In this document: positions 1 to 10,764 of the stretch, piece by piece
Numbering within the stretch: the stretch's first letter is position 1
Layout of the letters: every line of letters starts with the position of its first letter
NCBI GenBank assembly: GCA_027704905.1
Contig: CM051020.1
Coordinates: forward strand, 18,293,273 to 18,357,272
Direction: 5' to 3'
From: Muraenolepis orangiensis
Taxonomy: Eukaryota > Chordata > Actinopteri > Gadiformes > Muraenolepididae
DNA: 64,000 nucleotides
Made by a program: the position numbers and the translations under genes
Notes under the pieces: model-generated
The model's input: only the letters and a program-made list of their open reading frames with translations
Told to the model about the DNA's origin: nothing
Database searches by the model: none

Positions 1-131
1 GGGTTGTACACTCCATCATGTAGCTGGTGAAGCAGACACACACAGGGCATCAGCAGATTATAAACCTCTCAGAGGAGGTTTAGACGGACAAGGCGGGGCC
101 ACGTGCTTAATGTGTGAGCAGGGAGACCAAC

Positions 132-3100
132 CTGAGACATGTACATCTTGGCTTCGATGGACGTCTTCCCCACCCACGTCACATGACCGGTGAACTTGAT
201 GTCGCGATCGGGGTAGATGATGTGCTGTCTCATGTCTGTGTTGATGAAAACAGCCAAGATTTTTCAGTTTTCAATCAGGAGGAGGAGGCCTTAGCCAAGC
301 ATCGGATACATGCATCAGAGGCCTTACGAAGCATACAGTTACCAGAAATCAAAAATCTTGCATTTTGGGTGGTCAAAATCAGAGAAAGGAAATGTTTGTT
401 ATGGTAATACCTATCTTGTCCACCAGGGCGGTGACAATAGACAGCGGAGACCTGGGCAGTGCAGGATTGTGGGTGTGAGAGTAAGAGATCAGCACTAAAG
501 AAAGAAATCAAAGACAAACGGTTGTAGTTTAACTGAATCCACAGTTATATTTACAAAATTCTTGAGCAAAATTCTTTACTCCCTCTGGTAGAGAAGGCTA
601 ATACATTAGCCACAGTGGTTGAAGCAACATTTATGTGTGACCGAAGTACCTGCTAAACTATCCAGATCCTCTAGAATCCTCCCAAATCTGAAAAACAACA
701 AACATAATTGTTGATGTTAAATGTCTCATGACAACGTGTAAGGGACAAATGTACTAAAACCAAAAACCTGGGGGATTTAATCCTCTTTATTGGTTACACA
801 CACACAGTGAAATGTGTTTCTCTGCATTTAACCCATCCTAGTAAAAGAAGCAGTGGGCAGCTATTCTATATACAGTCCCCAGGGAGCAGTGTAGGGGTCT
901 GGTGCCTTGCTCAAGGGCACCTCGGCAGTGCCCAGGTGTTTCAGAGGACTTGAACCGGCGACCTTCTGGTTCCCAAGCCAAGTCCCTAGAGACTGAGCTG
1001 CTGAATGCAAGAATAAGAGCTGGTCTAAAAGAAAACAAATCAGACTTCCGTTTCATGATCTTAAGCCTGACGGAAGACAAGCTCTAATCTGAGTGAAGGG
1101 GTCATTTCACTTTCTTTCGCTTCTTTTTTGTGTCGACCAATAATGTTGCTGGAGGCGGGGATCTGTAAGCATGAAATTGGCGAACATAAACTCGGTCAGC
1201 AGTGAACTATCATAGAGTGACTGGAAAGGATTAAAATCCCCTTCTGAGGTGGGGTTGTGGTGACGGTACCTGGTGGTGAGTGGGGTTGTGGTGACGGTAC
1301 CTGACGGTGTTGTGGTGAGTGAGATGTTGTGGTGACTGTACCCGACAGTGCTGTAGTCATGGGGTTGTGGTGACTGTACTTGACGGTGTTGTGTTGTGGT
1401 GAGTGAGAGGTTGTGGTGACGGTACCTGACGGTGTTGTGGTGAGTGAGGTACTTCTCCCTGAGCTGGTGCTCTGAACCCAGGGGCAGGTGGACCTCCTGG
1501 GAGCTGTCCTTCATGGAGCGCATGGGCATGTCGCTCTGGGAGCCGGCCAGCATGGAGGACAGAGACAGGCGGTCTGCGAGAGCCTGCTGGTGATCCCTGA
1601 GGGCCCGGCAGGAGCACAAACACATAAGGCTCTGAGAACGCAACACACAAAACAATGTACAAACTGGAGAAAGAGAAGCGTGTCAGCGTAAAAAAACATA
1701 CATGTGTAACATACAAACATACAGAGTGTAGTGGCCAAGGATGTCCAGAGGAAGGGTTACGGGTTCAAAGCCCAATGTCTACCCCTTCCATCCTTTAGAA
1801 CGGGTCCCCTATTTGCTTCTCAGTGACCTCTACCTGTGTTCACTGTTTGTGATAAAAGCATCACCTTTCTGACCGTATAGTAATAGTTAAATAGTGAACG
1901 TATGTGTGTATGGTAAAAACACTTATAATTGGGGAAAATAGCCCTGTTATAAACCAACATGCATATTGTTTGAATTTCTGTAAGTCTGTCTGTAAGTATA
2001 ACATATGTTTGTCATAGTACTACATATGTACTACTTGATTTTGCAGGTGCTTTTACCCGAAAAACACTGGACCATTACCTCCAGTTGGTAGATGCTCCAA
2101 CAATCTCTCTCAACCGGTCTCGTACTGCAAGAAGGAGAAACAAATGGTTTTTAATTCAAAGCACGCGGTGACAGACAGTTGAAGGTAGAAAATGTTCTGC
2201 CTCCACACAGAAGACGTCTAACCGCAATATTGCTCTTTAAATCAAAATGATTTATTATACACTTTCCTTACTGATGAGCAATCATATGCACGTAAAGGGA
2301 AACTGCTACAGTCAATGTGGATGTCCAGTCAGTAAATGTAGTCGTCTGAATTTTGTTTTCCTTCCGGGTCAACTGTGTCATTTATGTCTTTGGTGACCAG
2401 GGATTTCTCCACATCACGGTCAAAGGTAGCCAGGGGGGGGGGGGGCTAGATTTGGCTTCAAAACAAAACATCTTTCCTCTCTTAGCCAAACTACAAAAAT
2501 GGCACCCCAGAAAAAATGGCTGCAGAGGACACCTTTTACAATGTTTTGGCTGACTCAGATATTCAGCCTTATTTATTTGAACCAGAGTATACCAAAAGAT
2601 GAAAGAAATCTCTCTCCACTGAGAGACGTCTAAGCGCCCGAGGAGACCCTCCTCAGGATCTTGAAGACCAGCAGGGCCTAAAGGGCAGATGACCAGTATT
2701 TTGTCACCGCTTTTGTTTTGGCCCTCTAAGTCATAGCTACAGGCTTGGTTGGCAATACACAGAAACGTTAAACGCGTTTTTCCTCAGTGTCAATGTGGCA
2801 ACCCCTTGTTTAAGGCAAGCCCTTGCTTAAATGGACGACATTTACGATCAACACTGACTGGACATCCACATAAATTGTGGCAACGCTTCTTATGGTTCCT
2901 TTTGTTATTTAAATTGTGACAATTAAGGAGGAGGAGTGTGTAGGAGTCTAGGGACAGAGAAAGAGCAGCCATTGCAGAAACATCTAAAAGTAAGGATCAA
3001 GAAACTGTAGGAATAATGATGATCTTCATTATCGATTCATCTAGTGATTCATATACTGTATAAGATCGGTGAATAATAGCCAATTTGAGAAGCAGCTGAG

Positions 3101-5743
3101 AATAAGTAATGTGCTATTTTGACGATCGGACACAGAAAGGCAACCAAAATATTTGCATTTCTGAGTCGGTATAATAAGCAGCAGATATCCATTTTCACCT
3201 AATAAGACGACTAAAGCGATGAATCGATTATGAAAACCATCAACCAACTAACCAACAGCCCTCTAGATGGAAACAAACAGAGAAATACAGGTTAGTGGAC
3301 ATAGAGAAGAAAGGGCATCGTCCATACACCTCCACATCCTGTGCTCCCCTTAGCTTCTACTCCAACAGGCACATTCCACACAGCAGGCAAAGGGCTTTTA
3401 ATGTGGAAAGATACTGACATGTGAATGATAGGAAAAATAGGAGAATGAATTAAGAGCATTATGGCAAGTAGGGAGGGAAATTAAAGAGAAAATAATAGGT
3501 GAATCATAAAGTATCATGGTTTACCATTGGATACATGTAATGCATTTCCTGTGGAAAAATAAAGAAATGGACAGGTGAAATATTGAACAGGATAATTACA
3601 CATGTGGGTTGATGATCCGGTCAGTAGGTACATAACGTTTAGAGTTGAAATAACTGATTCTGTTGGTCAAAAAGACCAGTGTAGTTTCATCCTCAGCCAT
3701 CCATGGAAGTGACAGAGTGTGACTCCAAAGTGTGAAGCATTTGGAATGAAGTATTTCCTGATTGTCAACAGGTTATAACAATCTGTAAAACTGATAATTC
3801 TCAGTATGCAACATGACCACACTAAATCTGGGAACCAGGCGACTCTGCCCTCTCATGTTCTATTTGCTCTGGCATATTGCAGGTACTGTTGTGTCGTCAG
3901 CAAACTTGATGACGCCATCATCAAGTTTGCTGACGACACGACAGTGATGGGCCTGATCGCCGGCGACGACGAGACAGCCTACAGGGAGGAGGTCGGATCG
4001 CTGGAGCAGTGGTGCCAGGAGAACAGCCTCGCCCTCAACGTCAAGAAGACCAAGGAGCTGATCGTGGACTACAGGAAGCAGAGAGGAGAGCACGGCCCTA
4101 TCTCCATCGACGGTGTTGCAGTAGAGAGGGTCAGCGGCTTCAAGTTCCTCGGCGTGCACATCTCCGAGGACCTCACATGGTCCACGCACACCACACACGT
4201 AGTGAAAAGGGCCCAACAACGCCTTTCCTCAGGCATCTGAGGAAATTCAGCTTGGGCCCCCGCATCCTGAGAACATTCTATACCGGCACCATCGAGTGTT
4301 CTTACAGGTTGTATCACCGCCTGGTACGGGAACTGCACCGCACTCGAGCACAGATCGCTTCAAAGGGTGGTGTGGACGGCCCAGTATATCGATGGAGGTG
4401 AGCTCCCCTCCCTCCTGGATATATACAACCAGCGGTGCGTGGCCAAGGCCAAACGCATCATAAAAGACAATGCCCACCCCAGCCACGAACTGTATTCACT
4501 TTTACCGTCAGGCTGGCGATACCTCAGTATCAAGTATCAAGATGACCAGTCAGGCCATCAGGCTGCTGAACAAGGGCGTATAGCATATAACAATGTATAT
4601 TTTATTACATTGATTTATATATACACATTGCTCTTTTTCTGTGCCGATATATAGCATTTTATAAATTGCATTTTTATTTTATATATTTAACTTTATATAG
4701 TTTTGTATAGTTTTTTTGTTTTACTTCTTTTATTCTATACTGTTTTTATTTTATATCATTTTTATTTGACAATTGACAATAAACTTGACTTGACTTGACT
4801 TGACTTATGCGCCTGTCCCCTCCTGTTCAGACAGGTTTCCAGCCGACTTGTTGGCCCGGGTCAATCACAGCTGTTTGACTGCACAGAGGCACACGTAAAC
4901 AACCAAGATGGCTGTCGTTTAAGATCCGATATCGCGACAGTATCACAAGAACTTGACGGTATGTTTTTCTCTGAAAAGAAGTACTGAAGAGCTACTGCAC
5001 TTATGTATGTATCTTGTGCTTTATAAAAATGGACTGTACAAAATCATAAAATGACCATGATAGGTCATCCGAGAAATGCAAAGGTAAAATACTGGCTTCC
5101 CCGACAACAGGCTACTAACTGGATAAACTGAGATTGTAATAGATTCTACCCGACCTAAAAAGGCCTCATCCTCTTACGAAAAAGCTCCATGACCAGAGCT
5201 GTGCTAAAACACAGGTAAATCTTGGAATCGTACTCTTGCCCTCTTCTCATATAATGTTGCACCTGGCTCTGGTCTGGGGATGAGGGGTTGGGCGGAGATA
5301 ACTCTCTTCAATATTGTGAATTTGGACCGCAGTATTCAATTAAACACTGGTGTCAGTGTTACATACAGCACCTTTAATGCTTTTGTTGATAAGAAGGATG
5401 TGTATGCTGTACTTCTGCCAGGGTTTGGTATAAGTTCTGCTCTCATTGGTTGTAGGTCTATCTAGAGGCATTTTTAGTCTGTGCCCGTTGATAGCACAAC
5501 TTGGAAACCTTGGAAATGAATTTGCGAATTGGTCCAGCGACATCAGGCTAGACCACACCATTATGGACTTGATGAAGCTCGACGGGTCTTACCTTGCTTC
5601 ATGTCTAGCGCGCTACCTGTCGACGACACGCCCCCTGCTGAGAACGCCCTAGTTGTCAAGCATGAGCTCGACCGCAGCAACAACAACCTGTGAGCGGAAT
5701 GTAAAGTCAAAGCTATGACAATTTCAGTGGTCAGCACAGACAT
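132..5743 (-). CDS. acot9: Acyl-CoA thioesterase 9, mitochondrial (5' part of the gene; 3' exons lie before the window)
   Basis: Hot-dog fold thioesterase that hydrolyses acyl-CoA to free fatty acid and CoA in mitochondria (family knowledge). Coding exons in transcription order: 5593-5743 (5' edge uncertain), 2079-2124, 1426-1596, 650-687, 411-494, 132-235. Phases close across all junctions. The second exon reads RDRLREIVGASTNW, the third has MKDSSQEVHLPLGSEHQLRE, the fourth FGRILEDLDSL, the fifth SPLSIVTALVDKI and the sixth IKFTGHVTWVGKTS. All match the N-terminal half of ACOT9. The first exon encodes a Ser/Arg/Leu-rich stretch (LLLLRSSSCLTTRAFSAGG) fitting a mitochondrial presequence. Its start could be the in-frame ATG at 5743, or an acceptor at 5688-5689 could join an unseen first exon. 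The second hot-dog domain is outside the window. The intron at 2125-5592 holds transposon remains. The neighbour sat1 is divergent. Confidence 0.9.
785..1012 (-). repeat. tRNA-derived SINE copy in acot9 intron
   Basis: On the minus strand the element starts with a tRNA-like head. A Pol III B-box match (GGTTCAAGTCC) lies at 956-946. A body with clusters of CCC/GGG and a tail ending near 785 follow. A second, diverged copy is at 61519-61655. The boundaries are estimates. The family name is not assigned. Confidence 0.6.
1250..1450. repeat. Minisatellite built from the acot9 exon end and its splice donor
   Basis: About five imperfect copies of a 40-48 bp unit. The sense strand of each unit contains the last 20-odd bases of the 1426-1596 exon, the donor GTACCG and a CACCACAAC run. 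The copy at 1426-1450 is the real exon end. The copy at 1282-1324 repeats the exon end and donor exactly at 1300/1301. Other copies carry base changes that destroy the donor. Confidence 0.75.
2315..2871 (+). pseudogene. Degenerate transposon-like segment with terminal inverted repeats
   Basis: An identical inverted 19-mer occurs at 2315-2333 and 2853-2871, and the similarity continues inward with a gap. Between them, at 2517-2603, is a short reading frame starting MAAEDTFYNVLADSDIQPY and ending FEPEYTKR before a stop. It resembles the start of repeated teleost ORFs associated with DNA transposons. The frame is broken afterwards. The element is inside the long acot9 intron. Family assignment is uncertain; this is a reading from memory, not a search. 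Confidence 0.35.
2872..3800. other. acot9 intron 1 sequence, no feature recognised
   Basis: AT-rich intronic sequence between the transposon-like segment and the LINE. No exon with matching phase, RNA gene or repeat family was recognised. Confidence 0.5.
3885..4806 (+). mobile_element. 5'-truncated CR1/L2-type LINE, 3' end of reverse transcriptase and tail
   Basis: The plus-strand frame reads IIKFADDTTVMGLI, the FADD catalytic box of a non-LTR reverse transcriptase. It continues through WCQENSLALNVKKTKELIVD and VSGFKFLGVHISEDLTW. The frame breaks near 4210-4240 and resumes in other frames (LRKFSLGPRILRTFYTGTIE, then ELYSLLPSGWRYLSI). The 3' end is an AT-rich UTR with an AATAAA and repeats of TTGAC at about 4782-4806. 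The copy is truncated just before the FADD box and is inactive. It lies in the acot9 intron, antisense to the gene. Confidence 0.85.
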
Positions 5744-7480
5744 CCTGGTTTCGGTGAGAATTCAAACCATTGAAATTGAATTGAAATCCAATTGAACGGA
5801 TACTTGGCGTGTGTCCAGGTCACAGCCTATTGTAAACCAATGACAACAAGGGGGCGTGGCGCAACCGGGAGTAGATTCGTCTAGACCTCGTTGTGCCACG
5901 CCCCCTTGTTGTCATTGTGGTTTAGACCAGAGAATGTTCCAGATCTCTTCGTCCCGTCAGTGTTGGAGGAAGCAGCACCGAGTTCTTCGGGTTCGGCCCG
6001 CCCTAACTCAACACATCCCGCCCTAACTCAACACATCCCGCCCACGTAGGGCGTTGTCATGTGTGGCTAATTATGGTTATATAATAGTTACACTACTATA
6101 CCAGTAGTTTAACTGTTCGCATATAGCCAAACAATGAAATAGAATGAATAGCACACATTCTGAAATATACCAATGTAACGATCGTGAATTGTTGCGATGG
6201 TTAGCCTACAAGTAACGCACACTTCTGGCTATTCCTTGGACGCTGTATAGCCGCTAACGAGCCCGTTTAGCATCACAATAGCGTCCTACCGTCCACGGCT
6301 CAGGTGTATTAACTAAACTGTAGTTTCACTCTCAGCAGACGAACCTTTGTAAGTACATCTTCTTTATATGGTGTAAGCGACAGAAGCCCAGGGGCAGGAT
6401 AAAAAGACCCGAGGAGAAGTGGCTAAAATTCCTGGTCAGTGCTTATCGACAGTCGGCAGAAAATCTACTTCCGCCTCGTGGAAGTACCGCCCCACTGGAT
6501 GCACCCGTACGGCATCCAGTGGGTGGGATCACGAGGCGGAAGTAGACTACACGCCTACGTGCGTCACTCTGGAACCCAAAACACGACCTCACAGATATGG
6601 CGCGAAGTGGGACGTCTCGATACAAGATGATACCAATGGTGTTCTACTGCCGTGGGACCCTAAACATTCACCCTGCGGTGAAGTTAGTTAAATATTAAGT
6701 TAAATATATATTTTTTGTAACAGTCATGCATGCTTTCCAAATACAAATGTGTATACACACACACACACACACACACACAGAGTGCACATGAGAAACATTA
6801 TTATTCTGCATTATTAGTTATTCTTTATTATTATAACAGTATAAATAACAGGAGCCTAGACTACAGTATACCTCAATATGTGAACATTAACCATTAATTG
6901 TTCACATATGCTATTTATTTATCTGTTTACGTAAAGTTGCCAACTCATTGAAGTTAATTATAGCTATCTGGATTGAGGGATCGGGTAAACACTTTGAACA
7001 GTTACTCGTTGGATTCGTTTGTCTGCAAACTAATAAACAATACATATTTTGTTTCTGCTATTTTCTTATTTAAGCCCCCCACCCCCCCCTAAAAAAAATC
7101 ATGCACCCATCAATCACTTTATTGTTCTTTTTATGTTAATTCTTTTCAATGTAATTGTGTATAGATTTGTGATAGTATTGTGTTCTAGGAATGCACACTG
7201 CTGGAGGGAATGGGGAGAAAGCGTTCCATTGTACTGGTTGCATATGGCAAATACAGTTCTTGAATCTTGAACCAAAATCCCCCCTTTTGCCCCACCCACC
7301 ATGTCCAGGTATGTGCAACCTTTTTTCCTCAACTGATATCAGTTTCTATTTCTCACTCTATTTTGACAATTACAATAAAAGGTTACGACGCAACACACAC
7401 AGTGACGAAGAACCAAAACAGAAACCCTGATGACGCGCACTAATCCCTGCTTTTGGTTGGTCCGAAATCCGAGAGCTCGC
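5744..7480. other. Intergenic region between divergent acot9 and sat1
   Basis: Contains two foldback sequences (5833-5924 and 6464-6546), a 22-bp tandem duplication at 5997-6043, a short (CA)n near 6755-6778 and a LINE 3' tail at 7150-7275. The acot9 promoter should lie in its left part, but no core element was identified. A reading frame at 6419-6691 has no recognisable relative and is not called as a gene. Confidence 0.5.
7150..7275 (+). mobile_element. Non-LTR retrotransposon 3' tail fragment
   Basis: Shares the motif GGGAATGGGGAGAAAGC, followed by TTCCATTGTACTGGTTG and a TTCTTGAATCTTGAA end, with copies at 29940-30052 (plus strand) and, reversed, at 14130-14205 and 55158-55265. The repeated TCTTGAA end is typical of LINE 3' tails. 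Confidence 0.6.
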
Positions 7481-7482
7481 GG

Positions 7483-7545
7483 TGACGTAGCGCCCCTCGC
7501 GCGGCCGCATATAAGGCGGACGTAAACAAAGAGTCGGTTCACAGC
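7483..7545 (+). promoter_or_regulatory. Probable sat1 core promoter
   Basis: GC-rich stretch with a CRE-like TGACGTAG at 7483-7490 and a TATA-like TATAAG at 7510-7515. It is followed about 30 bp later by the probable start of the sat1 leader. The start site is inferred from spacing only. Confidence 0.45.
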
Positions 7546-7576
7546 TGATCAAGACCCAGCAGGGCTACGTTGCTGC

Positions 7577-7630
7577 ATGCACTTCTACCCACAAATCCGT
7601 CAGGTTCCACAGGCTGCTAGTGGAGGGTAA
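7577..7630 (+). CDS. sat1 upstream ORF 1 (17 residues)
   Basis: ATG at 7577 in the sat1 leader opens an 18-codon frame ending with TAA at 7628-7630, 89 bases before the sat1 start codon. It is in the transcript only if transcription starts near the TATA-like box and the leader is not spliced. The peptide has no recognised relative. Confidence 0.35.
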   Translation: MHFYPQIRQVPQAASGG

Positions 7631-7645
7631 GGCCCCCCGAAGCGA

Positions 7646-7783
7646 ATGAAGAAATACCTTTTGATTCACTTCTTTATAAGACTTCCCAGAAAAGGAAAAA
7701 AGAGTAAAAGAAGAAGAAAATGGACACGTTTAAATTGCGGAAGGCTGAACCCAAGGATGTGCCTGACATATTCCGTCTCATAA
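7646..7783 (+). CDS. sat1 upstream ORF 2, overlapping the main start codon
   Basis: ATG at 7646 opens a 45-residue frame, out of frame with sat1. It runs across the sat1 ATG (7720) and stops at TAA 7781-7783, inside the first coding exon. The peptide is basic (RKGKKSKRRRKW). If the leader is as drawn here, ribosomes initiating at this ATG would miss the sat1 start. Confidence 0.35.
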   Translation: MKKYLLIHFFIRLPRKGKKSKRRRKWTRLNCGRLNPRMCLTYSVS

Positions 7784-9485
7784 AGGTATGTCGCCTAAAA
7801 TAACTGTCTCGTAATGTCGGTCAAATAAGTCCAATTGCGTTTAAAATGTATTGTTGGTTTAGTTGAAGAGGCACCATCTGCATCTACTTGATGTTGTTGA
7901 CGAGTCTCGACGAGGCCAACGGACCACGGCAGGCGTTGGTCTCGAGTTTCACATGAGATGATATTCTAGAAGTGTAACCAACACGTCGCGTAACTATAAC
8001 ACAAACGAAAGGAGGTCATGTCCGTTTCCGTAACGTTAGCTTAAAATACATGACTCATTTCCCCTCGACACCATATGGTCAGTCTGGGGTCAATCGAGTC
8101 TTTGTCTTTGATTCGCTACGTGGCGGAAGGGTTACCGTCGAGGTCACGGTCAGCATAACGACCAGACCGGCTTATGTTCACACGAAACCCATCAAACCAA
8201 TCTAAACGTCCGTTCTTCCCTTTTGTTGTTAGGAACTGGCAAAATATGAAGAAATGGAAGACCATGTGTTGCTGACTGAGAAAGGTGAGCATCTACAAGG
8301 ATTGACCTGTACAATGATAATACATAACACGCACAGAGTTTACAAAAGATAGGTCCTCCTTTTTTGGTACTGCAGATCTTCTGGAGGATGGATTTGGCGA
8401 ACACCCCCTTTACCACTGCATCGTGGCCGAGTGTCACGAAGAACAAGGCACCGGCGGTTTGTACCCCAACGTGTATGCTTCCACCACCATAGGCGTACAA
8501 CTACGCCGTAATTACAATGTTCCAGTGCTCGACGGCAAAGGAAATTCCCCGCAAGCGTTGACATTCAGCGGTTTGCATCTCACATTTGCATGTGTACACC
8601 AATGGCTCCACCATGCCCTCGGAGCGTACCGGTCGAACCTCATTGTCTCACCTATTTTTGTTTGTTTTCTCATCAGAAATAAAGGTGATTGGGTTCGCCA
8701 TGTACTATTTCACCTATGACCCCTGGACCGGCAAACAACTCCACCTCGAGGACTTCTTTGTGGTCAACGAGTACAGAGGTAGGGGGACATCGCATCGTCC
8801 AGCATCCCGGCTTACAGCCAGCATCACTTCAGTTGCGCGTGTGAATGGTTTGGACACGCTTAACCTTTCCACTTCCCCCCCCCTCTATCTTTCTTTCTTT
8901 AGGAAAAGGCATTGGGTCAGAGATCTTGAAGCTTCTGAGTCATGTGAGTACGAGTAGGTGCGCTTGTTTTGTGAGAACTCTGGGAGTGATGTAGGACTAT
9001 AGGCGGAAAGCACTAACAATACGGTCCATACTACCACCAAACCAGAAAATTGGGCGTTCTCCGTTGCGACGCATCATTCTCTGTAAACACTGATGATGTA
9101 AAGGTTAGATTCAACATGGGTGGCCCCTATATAGATGTATATAGATAATGTATAAATGATATACAACAAGGATGGGGAACACCCACGTTGGCAGCCAGTT
9201 GATTTTTCGCAGTTTATTTTTCCTCCAGTCAGTCAATGCACCCACTCAGGCTTCCCATCACTAACCCTGCCCCTGTTTCTTTCCCTCGACCTCCTCCTCC
9301 TCTCTCAGTTGGCGATGAAGACTCGGTGCAGCAGCATGCACTTCATCGTGGCCGAGGACAACCTCTCGTCCATAGAGTTCTACAAGCGTCGCGGCGCCGA
9401 TGACCTCTCCCAGCAGGAGGGCTGGCGGCTGTTCTGCTTCAACAAGGGCAGCCTCCTGAAGATGGCAGCGCCGGCGGAAGAGTGA
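7720..9485 (+). CDS. sat1: Spermidine/spermine N1-acetyltransferase 1 (diamine acetyltransferase)
   Basis: Transfers acetyl from acetyl-CoA to the N1 position of spermidine or spermine, the rate-limiting step of polyamine catabolism, in the cytosol. Six coding exons: 7720-7785, 8233-8284, 8376-8456, 8677-8778, 8903-8943, 9309-9485. They give 172 residues against 171 in human. GNAT fold: DLLEDGFGEHPLYHC at residues 40-54, FAMYYFTYDPWTGK near 73-86, the acetyl-CoA pyrophosphate loop RGKGIG at 100-105 and the catalytic tyrosine in EFYKRRGA (Tyr139, equal to human Tyr140). The C-terminus reads LLKMAAPAEE. The exon 3 donor (GTTTGT) is weak. Intron 3 is only 220 bp. In mammals this intron carries a poison exon; none can be proven here. 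Two upstream ATGs precede the start. Confidence 0.97.
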
Positions 9486-9972
9486 GCTGGCCCCGCCCAC
9501 TAGAGGAGGAGGAAGGGGTCGCCGTGGTGATGGTCAGACGAGAGACGTGGAGCAGAGTCGTCGGGCTGCACACGTACAAAGGATAACATTCTCAGGGATG
9601 GTGTGTGGCTCACAGACGAGGCCCCTCGTAACTAGTTCCAGGGGTGTGGGGGAGGGGCCCGAACTCTTGAAAGACGCAAAGCCCGCTTTCCCCTCCAGTC
9701 CAGTGGAGGTCAACGTTAGAGTAGCTTCAAAGGGGCATTAATTATCCCTAATAGATCTATAGATAGACATCTATATATATATATCACCTCTGCTTAGCAC
9801 AGAATTGTGCCACTTAATTATGCATTAATCACTTAATTCAACCGTCCTTTTTATGTATGTATATATATATATATATATATATATTCCACGTATAACTTTT
9901 TTTTGTTAACTCGTCATTGCTGACCTTTATTTCTGTTCTTGATTGTAGTGTTATGGTTATGCCTAGTTTGCT

Positions 9973-9978
9973 AATAAA
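9973..9978 (+). promoter_or_regulatory. sat1 polyadenylation signal
   Basis: AATAAA about 490 bp after the sat1 stop codon, followed by a GT-rich stretch (TGTTGTGTTCC). The 3' UTR at 9486-9995 includes short (TA)n tracts at 9770-9783 and 9858-9883. Confidence 0.6.
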
Positions 9979-9995
9979 GTTTATTCTGATTAACA

Positions 9996-10760
9996 TCAAA
10001 TGTTGTGTTCCTTAGCTCTCTCTCACGTCTTTGACCCTCATTTCCTTTTCCAGTGAATGTATATGGTAGAGATCCTGTTCCTTTAACCATACCTACACCG
10101 TACCAGTAAGAAAGGCAGTTAACAACTTGCTGCTGGCATCTGGACAGTAGTTATTGTACTACAATCACCTTTGGTTCTGATTGTATTTGAGTTGTGTTCA
10201 GACATTAATAAGAAGGGAATGTTAAACTCAACTGATTTATAATTATATTTTTTATGATAAACTGGGGATATTTTCGAGTCTGTCAACATGAATCAAGAAC
10301 TATGAAAGAAGCCATTGACTTAATGGTAAATGATTGTAGATGAGGCAGTAAAATAATGACTGACTGTCAATGTCCCGATTAAGTCATGCTCATCCGTTCA
10401 GTAGGTTATACGTTTCCTTGTAAGTTCAAACATACTGCACTGACTCACTGCTGTACACTGTAATGTTAATGGAACATTGAGTTCAACTCAAAAGGATTTG
10501 ACTGCTTGGGAACAATAGAACAACCCTGACCCACATAGGGCTTGCTAACCCGTAGGCAGAGCTGGCAAAAGTATGCAAAGCACAGCCTTGCGTGACAAAA
10601 CCAAGCACAAAGCTGTTTACCTTCTTTTTTTGATTCATTAATTTTTTTAAGGGTTTTTTTGAGTGACAGCCAGAGTGTGTCCAGAAAACCTCACATGACC
10701 CCTCCAAGTTAGAGAACTACAGACCGGTTTCCCTTCTACCTTTCCTATCCAAAACCACAA
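9996..10760. other. Intergenic sequence, no feature recognised
   Basis: AT-rich sequence between the sat1 poly(A) signal and the L1-type element. No gene, RNA or repeat family was recognised. Confidence 0.5.
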
Positions 10761-10764
10761 AACG

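Noticed and set aside
785..1012. tRNA gene suggested by the B-box
   Set aside because: No complete cloverleaf with anticodon and acceptor stem; repeated at 61.6 kb with a non-tRNA body, so a SINE.
6419..6691. 90-residue ORF upstream of sat1
   Set aside because: Spans a hairpin, has no recognisable domain and no clear start context or splice signals.
8457..8676. Possible poison exon in sat1 intron 3, as in mammals
   Set aside because: The intron is short and no convincing acceptor-donor pair of the expected size could be read.
8423..8957. ORFs running from sat1 exons into introns
   Set aside because: Read-through of exons 3-5 in frame or out of frame; the spliced sat1 model explains the conserved parts.
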